Below are positions 14,913-21,889 of a DNA stretch of 32,524 nt, piece by piece; the first letter of the stretch is position 1; each line of letters begins with the position of its first letter. The notes beneath the pieces are model-generated. The model was not told the DNA's origin. It searched no databases and saw nothing but the letters and a program-made list of their open reading frames with translations. The DNA is from a bacterium (GTDB lineage: Bacteria > Bacillota > Clostridia > Oscillospirales > Oscillospiraceae): assembly GCA_019424865.1 (NCBI GenBank), contig JAHYYS010000025.1:1-32524 (forward strand). The letters are read 5' to 3'. The position numbers and the translations under genes are program-made.

Positions 14913-15496
14913 GTTATGATGAAATGCAGCAACTTTTTGAGCAAATAGGGTTCAAAGGCTTTTCTATGCGGCCGTATGATGCAGAGATGGAATATCTTAT
15001 TTCTGAGGCGATGGAAGACAATGCAAAAGCGTATATGATTGATGTAGTCCCCGGCGACCTTGAATTCGGACAGAATGATGGGATTGCCTTACTGGAAAAG
15101 CATTATTATAAAGAGGCTAATATGGCTCGTCTGCTTCGTAAGTGGTTGGATATCGTTCTCCATTTTTCATGCTACTATCCGCTGGAAACTGTTCTGGTTA
15201 CTGGCGCAGGCTTACCAGATATAGAAGATTTCAAAGAGCAAACACCCAATGAAGAAGGATATTACCTGGAATTCCCAATGGAATCCATCCATGACATGGA
15301 TGAGCTGTCTGACCTGGTGTTTCAAAAGACCTTTGGGACCATGAGATTTTTGTTCCAAACACTTGATATGGTGTTTCATATTGAGGCCGGTGAGGTATAT
15401 AATATTGTCACGCTGAAGAAAATTACGGAAGAAAACCAGACAGCAATAGAACTCCTGCGGAAACTTGTGGCAGCTCAGGGATTATTTCTTGTGTAA
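14903..15496 (+). CDS. Hypothetical protein
   Basis: 197 residues, strongly acidic, with clear A+T-richer codon use than flanking housekeeping genes. AAGGAG at 14889-14894 lies inside the previous gene and fits the ATG at 14903. It contains DIVLHFSCYYPLETVLVTGA and DLEFGQNDGIALLEKHYY; no motif I can name. No membrane segment. It is probably part of one transcript with its neighbours. Confidence 0.78.
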   Translation: MALSYDEMQQLFEQIGFKGFSMRPYDAEMEYLISEAMEDNAKAYMIDVVPGDLEFGQNDGIALLEKHYYKEANMARLLRKWLDIVLHFSCYYPLETVLVTGAGLPDIEDFKEQTPNEEGYYLEFPMESIHDMDELSDLVFQKTFGTMRFLFQTLDMVFHIEAGEVYNIVTLKKITEENQTAIELLRKLVAAQGLFLV

Positions 15497-15512
15497 AGGA
15501 GGATCGTGTGCC

Positions 15513-15857
15513 ATGAGTGAGATGTTGCTGAACGGGATGTTGTTTGATGATTACCTTGCAAAGTATGAGATATTTGAGAAAACCACACAGTTCATGATGG
15601 AGTACCTGAAAAATTGGTACGATGATGATCCGGAAGATTTTCAGAGAGAAATGTGGGCAGATTATCGGACTGTGGCAGAAACCTATCAGTTTAAGCGGAA
15701 AATTGCCGCATTTGAGAAAAACTATAGGTATGACACGCCCTTGCTCTGCATTGCGTTCAGTATGGGCATCAATGATGATGAGGGGGATTATACGGCAATT
15801 TACACCGCATTTTTTGACCTTGACGGCAACTGCTTTGACGACCAGCTGACGACCTGA
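15513..15857 (+). CDS. Hypothetical small acidic protein
   Basis: 114 residues from the ATG at 15513, chosen because AAAGGAGG lies just upstream; an earlier in-frame ATG would overlap the previous gene without a binding site. It is very acidic and aromatic (KNWYDDDPEDFQREMWADY, then ISMGINDDEGDYTAIYTAFF-like end). Family unknown. Position, size and composition suit an immunity-type protein. Confidence 0.75.
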   Translation: MSEMLLNGMLFDDYLAKYEIFEKTTQFMMEYLKNWYDDDPEDFQREMWADYRTVAETYQFKRKIAAFEKNYRYDTPLLCIAFSMGINDDEGDYTAIYTAFFDLDGNCFDDQLTT

Positions 15858-15867
15858 TGGAGGCAGA

Positions 15868-16053
15868 ATGATGCAGATCGAATTGAATGAACAACAAGCA
15901 ATTGCCCTCTACCGAATTCTTTGCCGCTGGGAGTCCACGGGGAAATTAACTGTCAGCGCCGGGGAAGAAACGCGCCTGCTGTGGGATCTGCAATGTGTGC
16001 TGGAGAAGGAACTGGAACCGGTGGATGAGGCCATCACAAAGAGGCTTGTTTGA
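15868..16053 (+). CDS. Very small hypothetical protein
   Basis: 61 residues (MMQIELNEQQAIALYRIL...), starting 10 bp after the previous stop with GGAGG before the ATGATG. It looks like a complete, helical, acidic protein and contains WESTGKLTVSAGEETRLLWD. Homology is not known to me. The tight spacing supports expression with the island. Confidence 0.7.
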   Translation: MMQIELNEQQAIALYRILCRWESTGKLTVSAGEETRLLWDLQCVLEKELEPVDEAITKRLV

Positions 16054-16093
16054 AGAATGTTCAAGAACACAGCTGCGAGTAAAGGACGATGAA

Positions 16094-16537
16094 ATGATAC
16101 TTTCCAGAGGAATCACAGGATTTTGGAGCGTAAACACAGCACCGCTGCCGCTTCTGGATGAGAAAGCGTTCTGTCAGATGTGCTACTCCATTGCCCTGGA
16201 AAATGGTGGGACTGTGACAGAATTGGACACAGATACATACCCGAGGAACTTCTATTCCGCCAAACTCAGCAGATACAACCAGTCTGTTTTTCTTTTGCAG
16301 AACATCCATGCTCCCTATGCGGCCTTTGCCCAGCGGGATGCTTCCGGCAGATTTGTTCTGACCCAGCAGCCGGAATGGATCCGGCTGCCGGAAAGCCCGG
16401 TGCAGTTCCTGCGTTTTGACGAGCTGAATCAGGACTGGCGCAGCCTGCGCGGGGAGCTGAGTCCGGAGGAACTGGAGCAGATCCGCTATTGGAACCCGCA
16501 AACAGTTGGTGAAATCATATTTAACACTTGGGACTGA
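16094..16537 (+). CDS. Hypothetical protein with C-terminal WNPQTVGEIIFNTWD
   Basis: 147 residues from the ATG at 16094, after AAAGGACG. The end ELEQIRYWNPQTVGEIIFN-TWD is a conserved ending that I associate with small proteins encoded in immunity arrays; this needs a profile search. The rest is beta-rich with LSRYNQSVFLLQNIHAPYAA. It is the last gene of the island and is followed by a terminator hairpin. An earlier in-frame ATG would overlap the previous gene and lacks a binding site. Confidence 0.78.
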   Translation: MILSRGITGFWSVNTAPLPLLDEKAFCQMCYSIALENGGTVTELDTDTYPRNFYSAKLSRYNQSVFLLQNIHAPYAAFAQRDASGRFVLTQQPEWIRLPESPVQFLRFDELNQDWRSLRGELSPEELEQIRYWNPQTVGEIIFNTWD

Positions 16538-16658
16538 CAGTCAAACTGGCCGATGTTAATTTTATCATCGGCCGGTTTATGGTCTGCGGGGCGGCGCCGC
16601 AGGAATGGCTTTGATTTGTATTTTTGAACTTCCGTCCACACTTGGGGCATTCCCACAT
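16521..16658 (-). pseudogene. N-terminal remnant of a zinc-ribbon protein
   Basis: The minus strand encodes MWECPKCGRKFKNTNQSHSC followed by GAAPQTIN, with the zinc-ligand pattern CPxC...HxC. This is the N-terminus seen in proteins carrying a DUF1801/DUF5655-type domain after a short zinc ribbon. After about 28 residues the match stops, and the frame ends 17 codons later at 16521, overlapping the terminus of the last island gene. The body of the protein is absent. It marks the right edge of the island as a breakpoint. Confidence 0.65.
16543..16578 (+). terminator. Terminator of the island
   Basis: AAACTGGCCGATG pairs with CATCGGCCGGTTT (one G-T pair) around a 10-base loop, ending in TTTAT. 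It starts six bases after the last island gene. Confidence 0.7.
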
Positions 16659-16766
16659 GGTTTTGGTTTTCTGCCCCCTTTATGGCTGAATCGCTGTCAC
16701 GGTCACTTTTCCTGTGTCTTCCGGCTGCTTCCCTATTTTTCCCCGAATCTCTTTCCGAATCCCAAT

Positions 16767-16795
16767 GAGATGGCAAACAGAGCCATCTCGTTTTT
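16767..16795 (+). terminator. Hairpin with T-run
   Basis: Perfect 8-bp stem GAGATGGC/GCCATCTC, loop AAACAGA, followed by GTTTTTG. It is in plus orientation but no gene lies upstream apart from the island terminator. Confidence 0.5.
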
Positions 16796-16853
16796 GAGGC
16801 CCATATTTACGATGCTGCCGGAATACGCTTCGCCATCCCTACGGGCAAATCGA

Positions 16854-17759
16854 TCAGCAGTCCAGACTTTCCGCACACCGCTCCCGCAGGCGGTCCAGAA
16901 ACGCTTCTGCCGCCGGGGAGAAGACCTGGTATTTTTTCCACACGATGTCAAGGCCGGACTCCAGCCGGGGCTCCAGCGGCCGAAAGCAGAGGGGACTGCC
17001 CTCCGAGGTGTCCGCCAGCTTGTCCAGGCTGACCACGCAGCCCACGCCCTGCTTGGCCATGACGGCGGCGTTGTAGCAGAGGTTGAAGGTGGTCACGATA
17101 TTGAGATCGTTCCAGGCCGGGCCGAACCACTTGGCCAGTTCGTTGGACTCGGATTGCTCCTCCAGCACCTGCCGGGAGAAGATCAGGGGCTCGCCTGCCA
17201 GATCCTCCGCCCGGATGCTCTGCTTTGCCGCCAGCGGGCTGTCCCGCCGCAGGATCACGCCCCAGGTATCCTTGGCCGGGAGGCTGAGGCAGTCATATTT
17301 GGCGATGTCCGTGGGCTGGATCAGCAGGCCGAAGTCCAGCAGGCCCTTGTCCAGCCGCTCCGTCACATCCTGGGCGTTGCCGCTGAACAGGTGGTAGCGG
17401 ATGCCGGGATGCTCCTCCTGCAGTTCCCGGCAGACGGCGGCGATGAGGTTCATGGCGTCCGTCTCCCCGCCGCCGATGTAGATGTCGCCGGACAGAGCTC
17501 CCTTCATGGACCGGAACTCTTCTTCCGTTTTGTCCGCCATGGCCACAATCTCCTCCGCCCGCTTCCGAAGGCGCATCCCTTCGGCGGTCAGGGTCATCCG
17601 GTGATTGCCCCGGATCAGCAGCTTCTGCCCCAGCTCCTCCTCCAGATCCCGCAGCTGACGGGACAACGTGGGCTGGGTCAGGTGCAGGGAATTGGCCGCC
17701 GCCGTGATATTCTCCTCCCGGGCAACCGCCAGAAAATAGCGCAGGACCCGCAGTTCCAT
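16854..17759 (-). CDS. LysR-family transcriptional regulator
   Basis: 301 residues. The winged helix-turn-helix is at 1-60 (LRYFLAVAREENITAAANSL, then TQPTLSRQLRDLEEELG), and the effector domain starts at about 93 (DIYIGGGETDAMNLI). AGGAGG lies before the ATG at 17757-17759. It is divergent from the small gene/hydrolase pair at 17929-19186 with 169 bp between starts, the classic layout for LysR control of the neighbour and of itself. The intergenic region contains CTAT-N9-ATAG (17790-17806) and a second CTATAG (17859-17864), possible binding sites. Confidence 0.93.
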   Translation of the reverse strand: MELRVLRYFLAVAREENITAAANSLHLTQPTLSRQLRDLEEELGQKLLIRGNHRMTLTAEGMRLRKRAEEIVAMADKTEEEFRSMKGALSGDIYIGGGETDAMNLIAAVCRELQEEHPGIRYHLFSGNAQDVTERLDKGLLDFGLLIQPTDIAKYDCLSLPAKDTWGVILRRDSPLAAKQSIRAEDLAGEPLIFSRQVLEEQSESNELAKWFGPAWNDLNIVTTFNLCYNAAVMAKQGVGCVVSLDKLADTSEGSPLCFRPLEPRLESGLDIVWKKYQVFSPAAEAFLDRLRERCAESLDC

Positions 17760-17799
17760 GGACTGCTCCTCCTTTATTGTCCAAAATCTCTATAAGGAA

Positions 17800-17828
17800 A
17801 TCATAGCGCAGAGCCAAATGCCCGTCAA
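17800..17828 (-). promoter_or_regulatory. Promoter of the second LysR gene
   Basis: Minus strand TTGACG (17823-17828), 17-bp spacer, TATGAT (17800-17805). The CTAT-N9-ATAG element overlaps the -10, which would suit self-repression. Confidence 0.75.
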
Positions 17829-17928
17829 GCATTTTGCTTTATAAAAACAAGGTATTTGCTATAGAGACTGCAGAGCATTATGATAAGGGCAGGACAAAAA
17901 GCGTCCTCGCAGGAAAGAAGGAACCCTA

Positions 17929-18195
17929 ATGGACTCTTATGCACAGACGGAGCGGCTCTTGATCCGCAATCTGAAAGACGCCGGCTGCTCGGAAGCGGAC
18001 ATCCAGCGATTTTTGAAACTGGGACAGGCGGGCAGGAGACGGGATCAGCTGCAGATTCTGGCCACGCATCGGGCCGCCCTGCTGGAGCAGCTCCATGCCA
18101 GCCAGCGCCAGATCGATTGCCTGGACTACCTGGTCTATCAAATGAGCAGCCGCTCAGACAAACAGCAGGGACGAAACATGGAAACGGAGGCATGA
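17929..18195 (+). CDS. Small helical protein preceding the hydrolase
   Basis: 88 residues, no signal peptide. The sequence LLIRNLKDAGCSEADIQRFL, followed by HRAALLEQLHASQRQIDCLDYLVYQM, forms a helical, coiled-coil-like protein. Its end recalls the effector-side coil of MerR regulators (..LDYK..) but there is no DNA-binding domain. Small proteins of this type occur next to regulators and hydrolases in related gut Firmicutes; function is unknown. AAGAAGGA precedes the ATG. Four bases separate it from the hydrolase, indicating one transcript. Confidence 0.75.
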   Translation: MDSYAQTERLLIRNLKDAGCSEADIQRFLKLGQAGRRRDQLQILATHRAALLEQLHASQRQIDCLDYLVYQMSSRSDKQQGRNMETEA

Positions 18196-18199
18196 TAAT

Positions 18200-19186
18200 A
18201 TGGAAAAGCTGGATTTCACGCAGGAATGGGATAAGACCTTCCCCCAGAGCGGCAAGGCGGAGCACAGCAAGGTGACCTTCCACAACCGATACGGCATCAC
18301 CCTGGCGGCGGACGTCTACAAGCCCAAGGGCAAGGAGGGCAAACTGTCGGCCATCGCCGTGTGCGGCCCCTTCGGGGCGGTGAAGGAGCAGGCCGCGGGC
18401 CTCTACGCCCAGACCATGGCGGAGCGGGGCTTCCTCGCCCTGGCCTTCGACCCCTCCTTCACCGGCGAGAGCGGCGGACAGCCCCGCTATATGGCCTCCC
18501 CAGACATCAACACCGAGGACTTCCAGGCGGCGGTGGATTATCTCTCCTGCCGGGAGGATGTGGATGCGGAGAAGATCGGCATCATCGGCATCTGCGGCTG
18601 GGGCGGCATGGCCCTGAATGCGGCTGCCCTGGACACCCGCATCAAGGCCACTGTGGCCTCCACCATGTACGACATGGCCCGGGTGAACGCCAACGGCTAC
18701 TTCGACGCGGAGAACAGCGAGGCCGCCCGGTACGAGAAGAAAAGAGCCCTGAACGCCCAGCGCCTTGAGGACTACAAAAACGGCTCCTGCGCCCTGGGCG
18801 GCGGCGTGGCGGAGGAAGTGCCGGACGACGCCCCCTTCTTCGTAAAGGACTACTACGACTACTACAAGACGTCCCGGGGCTATCACGCCCGGTCTTTGAA
18901 CTCCAACGGCGGCTGGAATGTCACCGGAACCATGTCTTTTATGAACCAGCCCATCCTCCGGTACGTTAACGAGATCCGCTCCGCCGTCCTCATCATCCAC
19001 GGCGAGAAGGCCCACTCCTGCTACTTCAGCCGGGACGCCTATGCCGCCATGATGGATGGAAACCCTTGCCCGGAGAACAAGGAGCTGCTCATCATCCCCG
19101 GCGCGGTGCATACCGACCTGTACGACAAGCTGGATGTAATCCCCTTTGACAAGATGGCGGCTTTTTTCCGGAAGGCGATGGCGTGA
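18200..19186 (+). CDS. Alpha/beta hydrolase with Cys nucleophile position
   Basis: 328 residues, cytosolic alpha/beta hydrolase of the dienelactone-hydrolase/YcjY-like group. The nucleophile elbow reads GIIGICGWGG, placing Cys132 where many hydrolases have Ser. The acid and His are probably in IIHGEKAHS (E, near 276) and GAVHTDLYD (H, near 303). N-terminal strands (VTFHNRYGITLAADVYKPKG) fit the fold. CGGAGG inside the upstream gene serves the ATG at 18200. The LysR gene at 16854 is probably its regulator. The substrate is unknown. Confidence 0.88.
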   Translation: MEKLDFTQEWDKTFPQSGKAEHSKVTFHNRYGITLAADVYKPKGKEGKLSAIAVCGPFGAVKEQAAGLYAQTMAERGFLALAFDPSFTGESGGQPRYMASPDINTEDFQAAVDYLSCREDVDAEKIGIIGICGWGGMALNAAALDTRIKATVASTMYDMARVNANGYFDAENSEAARYEKKRALNAQRLEDYKNGSCALGGGVAEEVPDDAPFFVKDYYDYYKTSRGYHARSLNSNGGWNVTGTMSFMNQPILRYVNEIRSAVLIIHGEKAHSCYFSRDAYAAMMDGNPCPENKELLIIPGAVHTDLYDKLDVIPFDKMAAFFRKAMA

Positions 19187-19209
19187 AGGGGTGCCAAAGC
19201 GACTGTCGT

Positions 19210-20136
19210 TCACTGCAGGTCCGCCGTTTGATTCTGATACAGTTCATTTTTCATGATTTCGGGATCGTCGCCCCAAAACGCTTTTCCAGCTTCTTCATCC
19301 CCCTGCAGCCAGTACATAAACCAAGCGGTCACATAGCCATTGGCAGAGTACAAAGTTTCACCATGGCCGGTATCCTTTCTTTGGAGCATGACTTTATCAC
19401 TGTTGATGTCACCATATAATTCCGTAAGCTGTTCGCCCGTTATGACCCAGTCATCGCCGCCGCCTGCTCCGGAAACCAGCAGGATAGGAATGTTGACTTT
19501 GGTTGCGTCATAGTCCCACTGCAGGTTATGCGCCAGTTCCTTATTTGTGGGAGAGAGCGATACCGCCGCTTTGAAGACAGAACTGTGTTTTTGCGCGGTG
19601 ATCGCATTGATCGCACCTACGCCGCCTTGAGAATGTCCAACAATACCTGTATGCTCCAGGTCCACCTTTTGATAAAAAATATTGGACTGATCATTGATCC
19701 TTTCGGTTTCATTGAGCAGCTGCAGGCGGCGGATACACATTTCCGCGGCAAAGCCGTTCCAATCATATTCCTCTTCTGTACCGATCACAATAAAGCCCCA
19801 CGAAGCGAAGTGTTGGGCCACTGCCGGATATTTGGACAACGGCGTCCCGCTGCCGTTGCTGATGACGATCACCGGGTATGTACGATCCTGATCCGCCATT
19901 TCAGCTGGGTAGTAAATGATATATTTGGAAAACCCCTGCAGAACGGGCTCCTCAGAGCTGGATACCGCATAGGGCCCGCTGGACATATAGCTTTTTTCAA
20001 TAGGACCGCCAGTCTGTACCTGCTCCTGGTAATCTGTTGGCGCCGCAGGCCGGCCTCCTAAAAACAGCAGAAGAAGGACTATACACAGGCACAGTACTGC
20101 GATTACGACGACGATTATTTTTATCACTTTTTTCAT
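19210..20136 (-). CDS. Membrane-anchored alpha/beta hydrolase (lipase/PAF-acetylhydrolase-like)
   Basis: 308 residues from the ATG at 20134-20136, chosen because GAGGAG precedes it and the next residues MKKVIKIIVVVIAVLCLCIV form an N-terminal membrane helix. The catalytic Ser lies in GIVGHSQGGVG, with an Asp in SGAGGGDDW and the His in KDTGHGET. The extracytoplasmic domain resembles chlorophyllase/PAF-acetylhydrolase-type esterases. It converges on the cytosolic hydrolase (23-bp gap) and is divergent from the TetR gene, the usual arrangement for a repressed target. Confidence 0.88.
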   Translation of the reverse strand: MKKVIKIIVVVIAVLCLCIVLLLLFLGGRPAAPTDYQEQVQTGGPIEKSYMSSGPYAVSSSEEPVLQGFSKYIIYYPAEMADQDRTYPVIVISNGSGTPLSKYPAVAQHFASWGFIVIGTEEEYDWNGFAAEMCIRRLQLLNETERINDQSNIFYQKVDLEHTGIVGHSQGGVGAINAITAQKHSSVFKAAVSLSPTNKELAHNLQWDYDATKVNIPILLVSGAGGGDDWVITGEQLTELYGDINSDKVMLQRKDTGHGETLYSANGYVTAWFMYWLQGDEEAGKAFWGDDPEIMKNELYQNQTADLQ

Positions 20137-20185
20137 TCGGATCTCCTCATGTCTTTTTAATGGCACAAATGTCCCACTCGCGGTG

Positions 20186-20214
20186 AGTTTAACACAAGAG
20201 GGCTGTGTCTTCAA
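20186..20214 (-). promoter_or_regulatory. Promoter and candidate operator of the membrane hydrolase
   Basis: Minus strand TTGAAG (20209-20214), 17-bp spacer, TAAACT (20186-20191). The spacer itself is an inverted repeat, ACACA-N7-TGTGT, a good place for a TetR-type repressor to bind. Confidence 0.65.
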
Positions 20215-20283
20215 TAAAGCAAGGCCGTACTGGTACATATCTGGCCGATTTGCTCCAGTGATATCACCGCGCTTTCCCATTCC

Positions 20284-20312
20284 TTGAAGCACGCAAAGCA
20301 GTGTGGTACACT
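20284..20312 (+). promoter_or_regulatory. Promoter and candidate operator of the TetR gene
   Basis: TTGAAG (20284-20289), 17-bp spacer, TACACT (20307-20312). AGTGTGGTACACT (20300-20312) is a perfect 5-bp inverted repeat overlapping the -10. It shares GTGT/ACAC arms with the operator candidate of the divergent gene. Confidence 0.6.
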
Positions 20313-20342
20313 TGTTGCACATAAGGTTTTGGGGGGATCCTC

Positions 20343-20858
20343 GTGGAAAGAAAACACCCTGGCAATCTGTTTGTTCGAGACTGCATCACGGAAGCGCTAT
20401 TCAAGTTGATGAAAAGCAAAGATTTTAGCGACATCACCGTTTCCATGCTGGTCAAAACTGCGGGTGTCAGCCGCAATTCATTTTACCGCAACTACCAGTC
20501 TATGGAGGATATTATCCGGCAGTATTTGATTGAAAGAACATCCCAATGGTGGGCTGAATATCTGGCGCATCTGCATCCGAATGTGATCGAAGCACTCTTC
20601 CAGCATTTTCTGGATATGCGGGAAACCATTCAACTGCTCTATCGCTCCAATCTGTCCCACCTGCTGATGGAACACATCGTCATGTGCGGTAGAGAAAGCC
20701 TTACCGGAGATGTCGCCAACGCCTACCAGACGGCATTTATGTCTGGCGGCCTATGCGGTTTAACGAATGAGTGGATCATGCGCGGTATGAGAGAAACGCC
20801 AAAAGACATGCAGCTTTTATTTATCGCACAGGGCAATCAAGCTGCTGAAGAATCATGA
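20343..20858 (+). CDS. TetR-family transcriptional regulator
   Basis: 171 residues. The N-terminal helix-turn-helix is at about 15-60 (ITEALFKLMKSKDFSDITVS, then LVKTAGVSRNSFYRNYQS), followed by a helical ligand domain with the TetR_C-type ending GLTNEWIMRGMRETP. The start is GTG at 20343, the only sensible choice after GGGGGGATCC. It faces away from the membrane hydrolase gene across 206 bp holding two similar inverted repeats, so it likely represses that gene and itself. The ligand is unknown. Confidence 0.92.
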   Translation: MERKHPGNLFVRDCITEALFKLMKSKDFSDITVSMLVKTAGVSRNSFYRNYQSMEDIIRQYLIERTSQWWAEYLAHLHPNVIEALFQHFLDMRETIQLLYRSNLSHLLMEHIVMCGRESLTGDVANAYQTAFMSGGLCGLTNEWIMRGMRETPKDMQLLFIAQGNQAAEES

Positions 20859-20922
20859 TTTTAGAATGTGCGTCTATATGAAAATAACGCAGATGATCCT
20901 GGCCTGGATGATGGCACTCCTG

Positions 20923-20973
20923 ATGGCACAGATCACCGCTCTGGAGAGAGGAGAAAAGCATGACTGGTATTGA
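20923..20973 (+). pseudogene. C-terminal remnant of a tandem aldo/keto reductase
   Basis: The frame reads MAQITALERGEKHDWY and stops at 20971-20973. The intact AKR that follows ends MGKIAALNRNEKHDWY, so nine or more of sixteen positions match, with identical last six residues. The bases GAAAAGCA(T/C)GACTGGTATTGA recur at 20953-20973 and 21776-21796. I read this as the tail of a second AKR gene lost by deletion or recombination. The next AKR's ribosome binding site and ATG lie inside it. Confidence 0.7.
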
Positions 20974-21796
20974 TTTAAGCAGTGGACGCAATGGAAAAGC
21001 CCCGGTGGTAAAACTCGCCAGCGGCTATGACCTGCCGGTGGTGGGCCTGGGCACCTACGCCCTCCACGGGAGCACCTGCGTGAATGCGGTGCGGACAGCC
21101 CTGGAGAGCGGCTACCGGCTCATTGACACTGCCTCCTTCTATGGCAACGAGCGGGAGGTGGGCGAGGGTGTCCGCGCCTCCGGCGTGCCGCGAGAGGAAG
21201 TCGTGGTGCAGACCAAGCTATATCCCAACCAGTACGGCCACGCGGCACGGGCTATTGAGGCGTGCCTGAGCAAGCTGGACCTGGACTACATTGACATCCT
21301 GCTCCTGCACCATCCCGCCTCCAACGATGTGAGCGCCTACCGAGCCATTGAGCAGGCTATCCGGGATGGGAAAGTTCGCTCCGCAGGCATCTCCTGCTAC
21401 TACATCCGGGAGCTGGATGCCTTTCTTCCCCAGGTGGATCTGAAGCCGGTGCTGGTCCAGAACGAGGTCCACCCTTACTACCAGGACACGCCGGTGGTGC
21501 GGCACATCCAGGAGGCGGACATCCCGGTCCAGGCCTGGTACCCGCTGGGGGGACGAGGTTATAATCGTGAACTGATGGCTGACCCGATACTCCGGGACAT
21601 CGCTGCCGCCCACGGCAAGTCCCTGGTGCAGGTGATCCTTCGCTGGGATCTGCAGAGAGGCGTGACTGTCATTCCAGGCTCCAGCGATCCTGAGCATATC
21701 CGGGAGAATATCTCCGTCTTTGATTTCGAGTTGAGCGAGAACGAGATGGGCAAAATTGCCGCGCTGAACAGGAACGAAAAGCACGACTGGTATTGA
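20960..21796 (+). CDS. Aldo/keto reductase
   Basis: 278 residues, NADPH-dependent aldo/keto reductase of the 2,5-diketogluconate-reductase type. The (beta/alpha)8 barrel motifs are present: VVGLGTYALHG, LIDTASFYGNE (catalytic Asp and Tyr), VVQTKLYPNQ (Lys), ILLLHHPAS (His), VQNEVHPYYQD and VIPGSSDPEHI (cofactor). AGAGGAGAAAAGC precedes the ATG. It lies about 100 bp after TetR in the same direction and may be cotranscribed. It is complete, unlike the two AKR pieces at 4758-4994 and 9597-10193. The substrate is unknown. Confidence 0.93.
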   Translation: MTGIDLSSGRNGKAPVVKLASGYDLPVVGLGTYALHGSTCVNAVRTALESGYRLIDTASFYGNEREVGEGVRASGVPREEVVVQTKLYPNQYGHAARAIEACLSKLDLDYIDILLLHHPASNDVSAYRAIEQAIRDGKVRSAGISCYYIRELDAFLPQVDLKPVLVQNEVHPYYQDTPVVRHIQEADIPVQAWYPLGGRGYNRELMADPILRDIAAAHGKSLVQVILRWDLQRGVTVIPGSSDPEHIRENISVFDFELSENEMGKIAALNRNEKHDWY

Positions 21797-21821
21797 AAAT
21801 ATAATATCGTGAAGCAGGAAA

Positions 21822-21868
21822 CAGGCCCCGCCACATCGGGAAATTCCAGGTGTGGCGGGGTCTGTCTG
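21822..21868. terminator. Terminator between converging genes
   Basis: CAGGCCCCGCCACA pairs with TGTGGCGGGGTCTG (one G-T pair) around a 15-base loop. It separates the AKR (+) from the TIGR04076-type gene (-). The U-tract is weak on both sides. Confidence 0.65.
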
Positions 21869-21889
21869 TAATATCATCGACTTGTGGTC

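Noticed and set aside
12874..16537. Prophage or integrative element
   Set aside because: No integrase, terminase, capsid, relaxase or transposase gene and no flanking direct repeat or tRNA target was seen.
16690..16853. Minus-strand frame reading ..SIVNMGLKNEMALFAISLGF..
   Set aside because: Looks partly protein-like and could be another remnant, but it has no start signal and I recognise no family; too weak to list.
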